Shown here: piece by piece, positions 51,700-63,790 of the stretch | Position numbering within the stretch: the stretch's first letter is position 1 | How the letters are laid out: the number at the start of each line of letters is the position of its first letter | Assembly (NCBI GenBank): GCA_032158125.1 | Contig: JASKOT010000004.1 | Span: 434,001-498,000 of the forward strand | Length of the DNA: 64,000 bases | DNA from: Papiliotrema nemorosa | Lineage: Eukaryota; Basidiomycota; Tremellomycetes; Tremellales; Rhynchogastremaceae | Direction: 5' to 3' | Program-made: the position numbers and the translations under genes | Notes under the pieces: generated by a model | The model's input: only the letters and a program-made list of their open reading frames with translations | Database searches by the model: none | Told to the model about the DNA's origin: nothing

Positions 51700-53197
51700 T
51701 CACGCCGGTTGAGCATACTGTCCATCCCATTGAGGGTCGGCAAGGTATGGACTCCCATAATCATAGTGCCCATGCGCTTGCAGGTACTCCATTTGTTGTT
51801 GTTGCATGTAACTAGTCGGTCGAGCAAAGTATCCCTGACCTGCAGAGACTTGAGGGGGCGCAAGAGTGGCGGTTTGAGGGAAAGCAGGCGAGTCGGCGGG
51901 TGACTGCGAGTGATTCAACAATGGCGCCAGATGCGATGAGTGATGAGCATGAACATGTTGAGGGTGATGATGCATGCCATCCGGGTTGGGAGAGCGTCCG
52001 TAATCCGAGTAGGCACCCATCTCAGAGGGGTAGGGAGACAATAGCGCCGGCGCAGCTGTCATTTGAGAGGGATCCCTCCAGGCGGTATAGGTCATGGGGG
52101 GTGGATAGTAGTTTGCCTGAGTCGTCATCAAGGGCGCCAGTCGAGGTACGTGTTGCGTTTTCGCTCGCTTGGGTTGTACAATGTTCTCCTTGTCATCGCT
52201 TCGAGATCGTTTCTCGGGTTGTTCCGGAGAAAGGGCAGATGGGGAGACTGGAACGTTGGGTAGGTGAACTACCAGATCGCCAGTCATACCCTTGTTCTTC
52301 TCCTCCTCTTTGGCAACTGTGTATACCTCTCGGAGGATATTTAACCTAGCCCGGGAGATGAACGCGGCTGCCTCAGCGGTGGAGAGTTCCAAACGAGCGA
52401 CGGTGATGAGCGGACTTCGAATGATACTTGCGAGCAGAGTCAATCGTTCTACCTGTCAATTCGAGCCTGATTGTCATGGTTCTTGACTCACCAGTTTTGC
52501 TCAAGTGATCAGGTTCTCGATGTCGTACACCAGCGGGCCACCATTGGGGTTTGAGATCTTCCCCCTTGTTGTAGGGGAACTTCATCTGCTTCTTCGGCTC
52601 AATCACCTTGATCCATGCTTTGACGACAAGTTTGCACGTTGCTTGCTGCAATGCTGCAAATCGAGAAGTGTAGTATGCCTCGATGGCTTCCGGAGCCAAG
52701 GTGAGGGTGTGCATTGGTGGTGCAGGGGTCGAAGATCGTGTGGTCGAGGTGGTAGTGGTGGTGACTGTTGCAGAGAAGTTTTGGATCATCGATTTGTCGT
52801 CGAGGGGAGATTCGTCCTCGACAAGTGTCCTATCCGCGTCGACGTCCTCATCCTCGTCTGCATCTTCTTCCAATACGGGTGCCTCACCCTTTTCCTCCAA
52901 CCGCCTAATCTCCTCCCAGCGCCTGCCCATCTCCTCCTTAACTCGTCCCGCTTCCTTTTCCAACTCTTTCCGCTCCAACACGCCGCCCTCCTTGGCCGTC
53001 ACTGATGACTGCAGGAGCTCCGACGCGTAGACATCGACTTCACCTTTGGGTGAGATCCACGCGATGACAAACTGAGAACCATTGATGAAGCTGGCCTTGC
53101 CGAGTGCTCTTAGGATGAGGTCTCGTTTCGACTTGTAATGCCTGGTGCATCGGGGCAATGTGTGGTAAGGGGTGGTCCTGACTGGAATACGCGGCAT
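51700..53197 (-). CDS. DUF2841 (YDR124W-like helical bundle) protein
   Basis: From ATG at 53197 the frame starts MPRIPVRTTPYHTLPRCTRHY and, after one intron near 52440-52500, runs to 51700, about 480 residues. An acidic coiled-coil region (ERKELEKEAGRVKEEMGRRW, EEDADEDEDVDADR) precedes the conserved helical bundle: TCKLVVKAWIKVIEPKKQMK, PYNKGEDLKPQWWPAGVRHREPDHL, ERLTLLASIIRSP, which I recognise as the fungal DUF2841/YDR124W-like domain. The C-terminal third is Pro/Gln/His/Tyr-rich low complexity (MHHHPQHVHAHHSSH, YMQQQQMEYLQ), of the kind seen in transcription co-factors. A basic run (QPKRAKTQ) may be a nuclear signal. Function unknown. Confidence 0.75.
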
Positions 53198-54148
53198 GAC
53201 CAAAGTGACTTTTGGTGTTAGATCTTTTTGAAACGAGCGTGGTATCGATAAGGATAGTGATTCAGACTGATATGTCTGTGCGTTGAGACTGTGTGTGTGT
53301 GTGTGTGTGTGTGTGTTTGATGGGAGATGTCAACGCACAACCAGTGGGTTATAGGATGAGGAACTGCTGATGGGGGAGTGATGTGCGAGGGGTATCGATT
53401 GATATATATCGCATCGTTGTTTGTCGCCTTTCGATACGGTCAGGGGGGACGTGTCAACAAGCACAACAAGACTTGCATAGCTCGGGAGACTGATTTCTTT
53501 TCCACATCCCATCAGACGTGACAGTTGCACGCGTTGAAACGAGAGAACCTCTGCTGTCTCGCCCAGCCAGAGCACGAGTGAGGCGCATTATAAGCTATGA
53601 GCCAATACTCGAGCGTGACGGCAGAATGTGCACCTCTTGGTTCATGCACCACTACTGTCGCCTCACCCTGTCGAGCACCCTGATACATCTCTTGGGCAAT
53701 TCACATCCCAGGCGACTCGCGTCGCCGCCGGTTCAGGGTAATTGTCGCCACTCTAGAGCGCTCGCGCCTAGCATCAGATGTCTCATCAGCAAGCCTATTC
53801 TTTTTTGAGCCAATGACAGGTCTCCCACGGTGGATTCCCCTTCGACCTCCACCGCCTTGGGTCGCAGCTTCTACCGACTTGTTGCAATAAATCTCCTGAC
53901 GAATACGAGTATTCTTACATATTGGTCGGTCATTCTCCTCGCATTACAAGCTTCAGCAGTACCAATTGAAGACCGCCCGACGTTTACTTGTGGAGCAGAC
54001 TGGCGCAGCTTACTTTCACCCTGGCATAACGCCTAGACGCAAAAGAGCAGTCAGTACCTTTCGCTGCTGGGGTTCCGGCGTCTCGGCTTGGCATTTGGCA
54101 ACTTGCAACCAACAGCTCTTGATACCATATCTTTCATTGCGCAACATC
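53198..54148. other. 951-bp intergenic region with (GT)n repeat
   Basis: Divergent interval between the DUF2841 gene and the mannosyltransferase. Holds a (GT)n tract (about 53289-53317) and a TATATATC stretch near 53401. Frames over 53518-53808 and 53830-54036 have no recognised family. Nothing else supported. Confidence 0.5.
53289..53317. repeat. (GT)n microsatellite
   Basis: About 14 uninterrupted GT units roughly 100 bp upstream of the DUF2841 start. Confidence 0.9.
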
Positions 54149-55594
54149 ATGATTGTGCCCAAATGGAGATATGTAGGAATCGGTGTGGCCGTTTTGGTGA
54201 GTAAGAGACATCGACTATATATATCCCGCTCATTCCGCAGTTTCTGACCCATGCGTTGCTGTCCATACATCCAACCTACCGAGCGACGACCAATCCCGCC
54301 CGTTTCCTTTCAGCTAAAGAGCACTGGGCTCCTGGAAGACCTCCTCCCGATTCTTCGGTCCCACACATCACCGGCGACAACGCTGTCCCAACTCCCGATG
54401 ACCTCAGGTATAATATCCAAGGCGACAGGCGTCGAGCCAATGCCGTTTTCGTCGTCCTAGGTGAGCTACATTGGCAAATAGTAATCTATCTTGTTGAAAC
54501 TCACGATAGCCCGAAACTCCGACCTGTGGCCCTTCCTTGACTCGATGAGACAAATGGAAGACCGTTTCAACTATTGGGCTAATTACGACTACATCTTTTT
54601 GAACGAAGAGGACTTTTCCGACGAGTTTAAACGATACACGCAAGCTATGACCAAATCTAAGTGTTCATACGGCAAGATCGATCATGACCATTGGTTCCAA
54701 CCCGACTGGTGAGTATCCAGATGTATAGCTTGAGCGGTGACTGAGGCGTAGGATCGACGAGGAGAAAGCCAAGCACAATCGGGAAGAGATGATCAAGAAA
54801 AAGGTCATTTACGGTCATTCAGTGCCATATCGCAACATGTGTCGATTCAACTCTGGCGTGCGTTTGAACATCACAACAAAGCTGATTTCAGTTCTTCTTT
54901 AGACATCCATTGTTAGCGGATTACGACTACTACTGGAGGATAGAGCCTTCAGTCAAGTTCTTCTGCGACATACGTACGCACATGCCACCAACCCGAGCTC
55001 ACGTCAGAATACGATCCCTTCCTTGTCATGCAGGATCAGCACAAGGTATATGGATTCACACTGTCCTTGTTCGAATACATTGAGACTATTCCGACACTGT
55101 GGGAGACCGTCAAGGGCAAGTTTACACTCGCAAATGTAGCTGATTGTCAGATTTCATCAAGTTGCATCCCGAATATCTCGCCGAGGATAATGGTATGAAG
55201 TTCCTCAGTGACGATGGGGGAGAGACATACAACAAGTGTCACTGTGAGGCGCATCCGATGATCGATGCTGACCATAGTCTGGTCCAACTTTGAGATTGGT
55301 GATCTCAATTTCTGGCGTTCGCAAGCATACATGGACTACTTTGAATATCTCGACAAGGCTGGAGGATTCTACTATGAGCGTTGGGGAGACGCTCCGGTCC
55401 ATTCGATCGGTGCTGCGCTCTTTGCACGAAAGGATCAGATTCACTTTTTCGACGATATCGGATATCGACATGAGCCATTCCAACATTGTCCACAGGGCGA
55501 TGCGCATACAAGAGGGAATTGTTGGTGTGACCCAAACAACAATTTCGATTGGGAGTGGTATAGTTGTACAAATAAGTATACAGCATTGTTTTGA
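54149..55594 (+). CDS. GT15 alpha-1,2-mannosyltransferase (Kre2/Ktr family)
   Basis: Golgi type II enzyme that extends N- and O-linked mannan using GDP-mannose. Exon 1 encodes a short cytosolic start and signal anchor, [25 protein letters not shown]. The lumenal catalytic domain follows: [97 protein letters not shown] (with Y-Y-W-R-x-E-P), [47 protein letters not shown] (the nucleophile-region Glu in N-F-E-I), [17 protein letters not shown] and HCPQGD...CWCDP. All core blocks are present and the protein is of normal size (~400). Tail-to-tail with the next gene, 159 bp apart. Confidence 0.94.
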
Positions 55595-55752
55595 CCGTGA
55601 CATCGTCGTTTTCAACATCATTTATCATGCTCCCACAGCATGCATGGCTTGCGTCGTACAATCGCATCGCTGCGCTCAGACTCGTACAAATTAGGGACAT
55701 TCTATTTAGACTCAAAGAAAGTGTCGATATCCAAACGCTCCATTCTCTACAA

Positions 55753-56204
55753 TCACGCAAAGATGGCGAGACCGGCTCCTATAGCACCAATGAGCGCAAT
55801 GGCGGGTCCAACGTAGACTTGAGCACCTGTAGGAACCAGTCTGACTCCAGCCCCAGTACCGTTTGTCCCATTGTTGGAGTGATTGCCTGACGCCGAGGGA
55901 GAAAGCACCGAAGAGATTACAGAACTTGCCACTGAGGCGGATTTGAGCTCAGAGTGCTCGGCATTGACGGCCTCGGCAGCGGTCGCGACCGAGTCTGCTA
56001 CCTGGGAGCCGGAAGGACTGGGTGCAGTGGCAAGAGTGGCGGTGTCGGTATCCCCAGTGGCTGTAGCTATGCCCGCCGGCAAGGATGCCCTGTCAGTGTC
56101 AGTGACAATGAGCAAAGTGGGGACACGGTGACTCACAAGCCTTGACCCAGCACCGCGGAAGTTGCAAAGACAGATGTGACTAGTAAAGTTGTCGTGATTC
56201 GCAT
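55753..56204 (-). CDS. secreted Ser/Thr/Ala-rich protein, probably GPI-anchored
   Basis: Two exons (intron with donor GTGAGT near 56132 and acceptor ACAG near 56087) give about 130 residues. The start MRITTTLLVTSVFATSAVLG is a signal peptide; the body is Ala/Ser/Thr-rich (ATATGDTDTATLATAPSPSG) with N-glycosylation sites in NHSNNGTNGTG; the C-terminus VYVGPAIALIGAIGAGLAIFA is hydrophobic to the last residue, as a GPI-attachment signal. This layout suggests a small cell-wall or plasma-membrane mannoprotein. No family assigned. Confidence 0.75.
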
Positions 56205-56632
56205 GTTGAGTAGCTTGGCTATATCTGATGAGCTGTGATTTTAGACGGCCACTTTATATCAGTGCAACGCTCGCAACGCGCGCAAGTTGCCATCCCAATT
56301 GAAAGGATGTAGTGCGGCAAATCGCCACTCCAACCAGGAGAGGGTCGTCAAAGGACAGGCGTGGGAAGGTGGAGACTGTTTTGCAAGGAAAGATGCTGAT
56401 CTTTGCATCCCTTGACGTCCTCTATCACTTGTAGCTTTTTGGCTACACAAGTGAAGGTTGCATGCTCCGAAAGTTGTACAATTTGAGAACCGTTTAACCG
56501 GGATCACCGGGTTCGCTGGGCAGTAGAGACCACTCTGCGGGAAGGAAAAGGTCCTAGCTCGTTCCACCTGCATATCAGCGACGCCCGTCGTGTACGATCT
56601 ACCGGATGGTACGAAGGGGTGGGCTTGAGCGT
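56205..56632. other. 428-bp region between GPI-type protein and RRM gene
   Basis: Promoter side of the GPI-type protein. Shows an inverted pair (CACTTGTAGC/GCTACACAAGTG near 56427-56453) but no gene. The antisense frame 56259-56573 is not conserved in character. Confidence 0.45.
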
Positions 56633-57620
56633 CTAGACCCTAAGCTGACACGACTCATCCACCCACTCACGGAGGCCTTGGCCCCAGACTCGTCTACCGG
56701 CTTCGGGCCCCGGGACATCTGCCTTTCAGCCCATGGTTTGCAGGGGCTCACCATGCCCGGCAGAATATCCTGGAGGCCATCCATTGCCCATAGCATGGAC
56801 CTGAGCTTGCTGAGCAATCCGAGCAGGTCGGACTCGGTTGAAGTTGACACCTCCATGAGCATTGGTAGGTCCATGCGCCAGAAGAATCTGAGTGTTCAGC
56901 ATCGGTCGAGGTCCTGCCGAGTTCGGCTTGAACGGATTGATCGCATGAGGGTTGAGGTAAGTCGGATTGATCTTCTTGCCTTGGAATTCGCTGGTATAAG
57001 CCTATGAGTCCTGGAGATCCTTACTGGGTGTGAAACCAATGAGCAATCTTGCTCGCGTTCTGCTCCGAATGGCAAGCCACTATGACCGATCTGAGATCAA
57101 TGCCCGTCGCAGGAATCGGCTCACCCCTTGGTTTTACCGTTGACTTTGTGTTCGGCAAAGGTCACGTCACTTCGTTTGATTTGTACTCCAGCTCGGGCGG
57201 CAGCCTCGACGATATGTTCAGCAGTGGTATACTGAGCATGAGTAACGCCATCAACTGCGCATACCCAATGCAGGTCTCCGATGGTGAGACTGTCGGAACC
57301 AGGATAGTATGGCTCATGAGGTCGCGTAGGCATGTCGGCTGGTTGAACCAGTTTCTAAAGCGAGGTCAGCCGACGAAGCGGTCTGTGCGCAGGTAGTCCG
57401 ACTCACCTTGATCGGGTTCGCTACCTGGTCAACCTTTTCGGCGTTGTTGCCTGTAGCCTCGTTGACGTTCTGAATGAGTCAGTTGCCTATTCTGCTGAGC
57501 GGTCATTGTGGACGAGAGGGAGAGGGGCACGGTGAGGTAGGCGGTGACCGAGGTGGATACAGGTGGAAGAGGCGGTGGCGAGGAGCCAAGACGGGGATTT
57601 CTCACCATTCGTTCGGCCAT
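56633..57620 (-). CDS. RRM protein resembling CPSF6 / CFIm68
   Basis: Exon 1 encodes only MAERM; a ~135-nt intron (57471-57605), the longest well-supported one in the window, leads to NVNEATGNNAEKVDQVANPIK. The RRM follows: LTIGDLHWVCAVDGVTHAQY (RNP2; CPSF6 has LYIGNLTWW), AGVQIKRSDVTFAEHKVNGKTKG|SVIVACHSEQNASK (RNP1 with N-G-x-x-K-G). After the RRM is a Pro/Asn/Gly/Ala-rich segment (NPFKPNSAGPRPML, GHGPTNAHGG-like) as in CFIm68 proteins that help select poly(A) sites. The C-terminal end depends on the last splice; I end it at 56633. Family by analogy of RNP2 and layout; moderate certainty. Confidence 0.65.
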
Positions 57621-57894
57621 GTTTATGATCGTCGTAAGGGCGACGCGGGGTGATCAACGGCAGCCGGTGATGGAAGAAGAGGGGAATGGAAGATGAGGAA
57701 AGGTGGAAGGAAGGAGAAGTGGGAAGAATGTGGGTAAAGGTGCAAGGCTTCCCCTGCCTCTCGAAGAGCAGTACACGTCATCACTTTCTCCTCTCCCATC
57801 TATGGCATAGGCATGGATGTCGCCTTCAACAATGACCACCATCACACTTCATCTCTTGGCCCTGGGAAGCTCGATCTTGACTTTGCCGGCAGTA

Positions 57895-59535
57895 TTACTG
57901 CCGCTCCATGATCCAAGCCCAGACTATCGACTTGGTCTCTTCCTCATCAACCTCGCCTAGAGTGATCCACCTCTCGTCGTACCGTCCAAGAGCGTGCAGC
58001 ACCTTCCTTCCTAAAGAGCTTCTCTTCAGCCCTGTTCCCTTATACTCCAATGCGCTTTTCATCCAGATCATCACAGCCTCGCTCAGAGTCGGATGATACC
58101 AAGTCCTCTCGTAGACTGTTCTGTACGTGGGGACCAGTGAATCGGACAGAGGCAAGTGAAACTGAATCGGCAGATTGGGAGAGCTGGACACCATTTCGGA
58201 CTGGAGGATAGATGCAAAGGCGTTTTTGATGGTGGTCGGGGTCGAGTCGTTAAGAGTGTAGGCCATCTCGACAATTTCCAATGTGCCACCTCGCTTCAGC
58301 ACTCGAGCGGCTTCTTCAATCACGTCTCCCCATTTCGATTCGGGTATGCCTAGACCGCAGAAGCGGATATGAACCATGTCAAATACTCCAGCGTCATATG
58401 GTAAGCCTTGGAGACTGCTGATCAGACATAGCATTACCGCCGCACCTACATATCGGCTCGGTCCCATTTCACCCTTCTTTTGATACTTTCCCAGATCCCT
58501 TCTTCATCAGCCGTGGCGTCCGAGCTGGATCTGGCATATCTCTCTGCTCTTGCCAGAACCCCCAGCTCCGTTTGGACAGGTACAATGTCCATCCCAATGA
58601 AGACCGTTTGTGGCCAAACGAGTGCTTGGGAGATGGGCCACAACCCTGTACCCGTCCCAATCTAGGATTAGCCCCTCTTGCCCGCTCCACTCACATCAAG
58701 TACCGTCTCGGGCTCTCTGCCTGATGGGAATTGCGTAAAGGTATGGGAATCTTCGATCTCCCACATAGCCTCATGTACTCTTGCCTCACTTCAATCAGTT
58801 TTGCTCTGGTAGATCCACGCACAGATCTAGGATCTCCCTCTCCCAACCAACTCTATACACCCCGACGTTTCCCGTCCATCCCCTTTTACCCTTTGGCGAG
58901 GCCTTCCAATCTTCTTGAACCTCTTCCGACGCCATCATTGGTCCCAAATTCACGCTAGGTCTCCTGTTTGGTTTTGGTTTTGCACCCTCGGTCGGATCCC
59001 ACGCCGCGAAGGGATGATCAGCTGCGAAAGGCAAAACGTCGCTTCGTTTCTGTGGGACAAAGACTTTGCCGACCGTCGCGACGCTCTGTTCCATCTGATC
59101 CGCACGGAGTCCCATCACTCGCTCGCGTTTCGAGTTGGAAGATTGGGTCGAGGTGACACTTAGGGCGTAAACATCTGGACTGGTAGGTGTGACCACCTCT
59201 GGAATGACTACTGCAGGATTCTCATCCTTTTCCGACTCCTTGTCATCCGCCGTACCTCTTGCCAGTGAAGATGATCTCAATGGCACAGGGCGCACATGAG
59301 AACGAGGAGTCAGTCTAGTGGAAGGATCCGGGTGATCTTTCGCGAATCCGCTAAACGATGCTAATTTCGCTCGAGTCGTTTCTCTGAATGATTCGAGCCG
59401 ACGACTTCTGAGTGAGGTGGGAGCATTGACATGCTGAGAGGTGGAAGTTGCGTCGGTTCGTGAGGCGAGCTGTGCCGGATGCTTGACTTCTAAAGCTCGG
59501 TCAGAATCGATCGAGCTACGGACTCGTCGGTGCAT
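57895..59535 (-). CDS. class I SAM-dependent methyltransferase
   Basis: The first ~245 residues are Ser/Arg/Pro-rich and disordered (MHRRVRSSIDSDRALEVKH..., RSRRLESFRETTRAK). After short introns the catalytic part reads ARVHEAMWEIEDSHTFTQFP, then motif I PETVLD|IGTGTGLW, VFIGMDIVP (motif II), GVFDMVHIRFCGLGIPESKWGD (motif IV region) and EEAARVLKRGGTLEIVEMAYT (motif V/VI). The whole is the TAM41/UbiE-like fold used by many fungal methyltransferases; the substrate cannot be told. The joins over LDLC|ARVHEAMWE and VLD|IGTGTG need 34-nt introns like those of neighbours. About 495 residues. Confidence 0.78.
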
Positions 59536-59841
59536 GATGTCGAGTAGCTGAGGTCTTTGTGGACAGCGCTTGTCAGTACTACTCGAAGAAGTAACGATGA
59601 GATGATGTGCATTGCGCCCGTGTGTGGACCATCAGTCATAGCGCGGGGGGCACAAGGGGATGAGTGAGGGTTGAAATGTTTGAAACGCAGGGCGCCTCCG
59701 AAACAGGCGTGCCCAAGCAGCGTCAGCACAACTTGTAGCGAGATGCTCACTATCCTGGTCATATCTAGCCAGTCCAACAGAAGCGACAGATAGCATGCAA
59801 AGATACAGAAACATTAATTAAAAAGTAATACACTGGTCGTC
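59536..59841. other. 306-bp region between methyltransferase and SUR2
   Basis: Upstream of the methyltransferase start and downstream of SUR2, same strand. A-rich near 59812-59830 (AACATTAATTAAAAAGTAA), possible SUR2 3' end signals. No gene. Confidence 0.5.
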
Positions 59842-60949
59842 CTATTCCATCTTTTCAACCTTTCCAGGCTTCCTGGTCCGGCTCTCGGCCTCTTCCCTAG
59901 ACATGTGCGTACCAAGCAGTAGATCCCAGTTGGTACTGATTGTAAGCCGCAAATCGCGAGAAATAGATGGAAACTCACAAGAAAGGCTGGGAGAAATTGG
60001 CTTTAATACCGTATGACTGATGGTGAATGTCATGGTAATCCGCATTGTTGTAGAAGAACAGCTGGCAAGGATCCCACCATATTCGGTATCCACAATGATC
60101 GTCTACTGTCTTGGCCGATGAGATGGCAAATAGCAATGCCGCTTGTCGGATAGACAAGCCCACAACCTGTTCCGCCAATACCGCACCCACCGAGTCCATG
60201 AACAAGCCTTCCACTGGGTGATTGTAGAGAGCACCAAAGGCGTAGGGGACATAGAGACGGTGGTGGACAGAGTGGAAATGCCTGTAGAGGAACCGGTATG
60301 TGTGACATAGCCGGTGGAGGGTGTATTGGTAGGTGTCAATGACGAAGCTGACGGGTGAGCTCAATGTCTCCAACCACAGCAAGATAGTCCAGACTCACAA
60401 AGCAAGCCACATTTGAGCAGATGGGATACCCCACCAATACACCCACCGAACCAAAGCTTCTCCGTAGTTCCGCAATACATGTTCTCCTGTCTTTGGTCCT
60501 AGCAAGATGAACACTCCCTTGGCAACCGTCGGTGCGAGCTTGGCCATCGAGTGTATCGACTCGTAGTACGGATCAGACCCTGTCGGACCATCGTCTTCCA
60601 ACCACCACAAACCAAGCAGCGTCTGAACGACCTGTTGCCAGAGGACCGCTCGGATCACCTGGGCGACGGTGACTTTATTCCTAGCGAGAACCTCTTCAGA
60701 CTCATGTATCCTCTTGGATTCAAAGTAGGGTATTTGTGCCAAATCCAGCGCGTAGAAAGTTAAGGATAGCACCCAATACACGACGGTCGGTGCGGCGAGT
60801 CCAAGAATCTTGTCAGAGACAAAGGGTAAGAGAGAAGGTCGAGCGGCGTAGTACCATGGTGGTTGAGGTGAGGTCGGGGTGATGATATTGAGCAAAGTGG
60901 AATTGACGCCAAGGCTAGGATAGTCGAGCATGTTGAGAAGGGCGGTCAT
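59842..60949 (-). CDS. SUR2: sphinganine C4-hydroxylase
   Basis: ER di-iron enzyme that makes phytosphingosine. Two introns (near 60363-60395 and 59944-59978) split the frame, which gives about 345 residues. Membrane segments flank the fatty-acid-hydroxylase histidine boxes: HRLCH, HSVHH and HDIHH, each in context (DTYQYTLHRLCHTYRFLYRHFHSVHHRLYVPYAFGALYNHPVEG; DYHDIHHQSYGIKANFSQPFL). The end is FL|TNWDLLLGTHMSR. The N-terminus MTALLNMLDYPSLG precedes the first membrane helix at LAAPTVVYWVLSLTFYALDL. All eight-histidine cluster elements are present, so the enzyme should be active. Confidence 0.92.
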
Positions 60950-62470
60950 GGTGACGGAGTGGATGGGACAGATTAGTGCGGAAGGGGAAACGCCTAGTGG
61001 CGAAGGGGTGTTGAGCGCGAATGTAAAGGAGGTATTATACGGACGGGCGGGGTAAAAGAGCGTGAGGTTGATCGTATGAGCCTGAATGTGTAGGCTTCCG
61101 ACCTATCTGGACTGTTCTCGTCGAGAGATGAGAGTGAAGCAGAGGTGATCAAGATGAAAGCAGGTCGTCTCGATGGAGGGCTGGGTGAAAAAACAAACAT
61201 GGGATCGGTGATGCATCCCCCCCTTCGGCGGCCTTGGAGGAGGCGGCGATCTCCGCTCTCAGTCCACCTCCTTTCCCATTCATGCTCCATGCATCGGACA
61301 AGCAGTCGATCCAGTCAATCTCTCAAGACCGCCTATCATGCATGTGAGTGATGTTCCCGCAGCTCACTTCCGCAATGATGTGTCTATGTAAAAGGTGTGA
61401 CCCCTCTTCCTACCTCCTCCCTCCCAAGGCGTTTCTTTTGTTTCACTGGCGTGTTCATGGATTGCAACACGGCAGCGTAAAGGCGGAACGTACAGTAGAG
61501 AGCAGGACGCTCATCGCGCCTGTCATCTCCCAGGAATGGTCCGCTTTCCTAGAGATCAAGGAAATACCGGACAAAGGCCTAGGAGAACAATCTTAAACCC
61601 CACTCTCCCGGTTTCAGGCCTGGCCCATCTACCTATAGACATGCCGGTAGTTGGGGGAACCATGGATGGACAACGAGACTCTCACGGCGCCGTATCAGCT
61701 CGCACGCAGAGATTGATGCGTTGCCGAGCGAGGATTGGAGCCTACACCGACGTCTTTGACGTTGGAATACTTGGAGATGAGGGAGAGGCAGGGGGAAGGG
61801 AAAGGATCACAGAACATGGGAAACCTGTTTCGAGACGACTTTTGATTCCATTCACAAGCGTCCACTGAGCGGATCGTCGAGGAGAAGAGCTGATACTTCA
61901 GGTTACTCTCAGTGAAATCGACAACGCAGGCGACTTCACCAATGCGCCGAGATCGTCCATCTTCCTTTGACCCAAGGACCCCTCGATGTCCACCCGCATC
62001 ACGTCTAGTCTTTGTCGAGGTCCAGAGGCAACTAACCGAAAGACGATCCCTGCGCTGATCTTCGTCTGACCCATTCTTCCAGATGCGACATACTCATACG
62101 GCCGTTCCACAGGCTCACGCATCCTTTCGCATGCCTACCTCCAATCGTCCTTTTCCTTAGCCTTGTCGACCCCTCTATGGGTCGCACGCACACTGTAGAG
62201 ACCTTTCCCTTGACTGTCTCGAGTATAAGGGAGAGCTCTTTGCTTATCCTTTGTTCATTTCCCGTCTTCATCGGTCGAAAGACCCCCTACTGTGCATAGG
62301 TCACCCATTATTACCACTCTCCTCGTTCTCTCCCCGGTCTACTCGTATACAAAGGCTTGTGACTCGCTCTTGGCCTCTCAAGCGAGTCGCTCTTTGCTCT
62401 ACATTCGTTTCGAACGACCAGCTCATTCTCTACTGAGCTTAAACATACTCATTTGAGACTATAATCCACC
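60950..62470. other. 1.5-kb divergent intergenic region
   Basis: Longest gene-free interval outside the transposon nest, between SUR2 and the BTB gene. Plus-strand frames (61536-61868) and minus-strand frames (61898-62271) lack family features. C/T-rich tracts occur at 62300-62350 (CTCCTCGTTCTCTCCCCGG), close to the BTB start. Could hold a long 5' leader or non-coding RNA; nothing supports either directly. Confidence 0.5.
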
Positions 62471-63681
62471 ATGCAGCCCAACGCAGACAAACCCCACGAT
62501 CCTCCTCCACCTGGAGACATTTCCGATCTCGCCCATCTCCTTCGATCTCCTCCACCAGTACCATCCTCTCCGGCTCCGGCGTATACCGCTCTGCCGTATC
62601 GAGACGTCGACTTTGACCTTGCGCCTATGCTACACGGCAGGATGGGCGACATTGAGCTGGAGACAACCGACGGCAAGCGCTTCCTCGTTCACCGTAAAGT
62701 GCTAGAGCAAGAGACAGTCTTCTTCCATATATAGTAAGCTTTGTCAACCATCACGCTGACGATAGCTACGGCTTTGTACCCGTTTGGCGTCTCGCTGCAC
62801 CCCATCTTGGTCCGCCGCATCCCAATTTGCCATCTGCACCTCCCGCATCTCAGTCTGCCAACGTTCAGGCAGCTGCGGCAGGTGCTATCCACAATCTCTT
62901 TTGCCTGCCCAAGTTTATCACTTCCCACTTACGAGGCGCTACATCCTCTGCGGATGATACTTCTCCGCTCCTTTCATCCAACAACGATGATGACCCACCT
63001 GCTCCACCTCCCAAGGACGTGACTGCACCCACCCCAACGACCAATCCTTACACATGGGTCGTACCGGAGTCTTCCCCGATTTTGGCCTCATTCCTCGCGC
63101 TGATCTATCCGCGAGGGACGTTTTCGACATCGCACGCCGACGCTCTTCCAACTCTTGAAGTGACGGGTAGAGTCATCCGTGCTGCGATGGGCTATCAATC
63201 TTCCAAAGCTCTCAACATTGCTCGAGATCGACTAGCGGCGTTTATGAACGAACAGCCCGTCGAGACGTACGCCACTGCCTCTTTCTTCAAGTTTACGGAT
63301 TTGGCTCGGTTGGCTTCCACCCGAGCCGTCACGGTACCCGTCGAGCAATGGACTTCCGAGACGAAACACCTTATGGGTCGGGCAGGGCTCAAGAATCTGA
63401 CTGACCTACGCGAGATCCGTTTGGCAGGTCTGCGAGGCATATTGAATGGACGCGTCGAGGTCGACGGGCACAGCGAGAGGTGTATACGGCGAGACATGAT
63501 GGAGCAAGTTTGGCTCAACAAAGTGGAAGGCCTCAAAAAGACATTGGAACCTTCGAGCGAGCTGCTTGAATTGCTCGAAGTGGATTTACGAGGAGGTCAT
63601 TGTGGGGATTGTCTCGTCTTGCTGGGCCAGACTATTCAACGTTCCATCCTTGCAGCAAGGGAGCTTCCCCGCACCATCTGA
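62471..63681 (+). CDS. BTB/POZ-domain protein
   Basis: Exons 62471-62733 and 62766-63681 (intron 32 nt) give 392 residues. A Pro-rich start is followed by a BTB core, GDIELETTDGKRFLVHRKVLEQETVFFHIYYGF, where the D-x-x-L-x-T...F-x-V-H-R/K pattern is the BTB signature. It continues with a Pro/Ala-rich insert and a helical C-terminal part (PILASFLALIYPRGTFSTSHADALPTLEVTGRVIRAAMGYQSSKAL, TASFFKFTDLARLAS), as in basidiomycete BTB proteins that act as adaptors. The end, CGDCLVLLGQTIQRSILAARELPRTI, is hydrophobic-basic. Function unknown. Confidence 0.82.
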
Positions 63682-63790
63682 ATAATCGATGCCAGATGCT
63701 GTACTATTTGTACTGTAAGATGCATGGTTGTACTGTTCTCAATTCGGAAAATTGCTCTATCCTGAGGGCGCTTCGTCATCATGATACATA

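Noticed and set aside
56427..56560. Possible tRNA around a GGGTTCGC word
   Set aside because: No cloverleaf could be drawn on either strand.
61536..61868. 110-codon plus-strand frame in the SUR2-BTB interval
   Set aside because: No conserved pattern, no intron signals in phase, and codon composition unlike neighbours.
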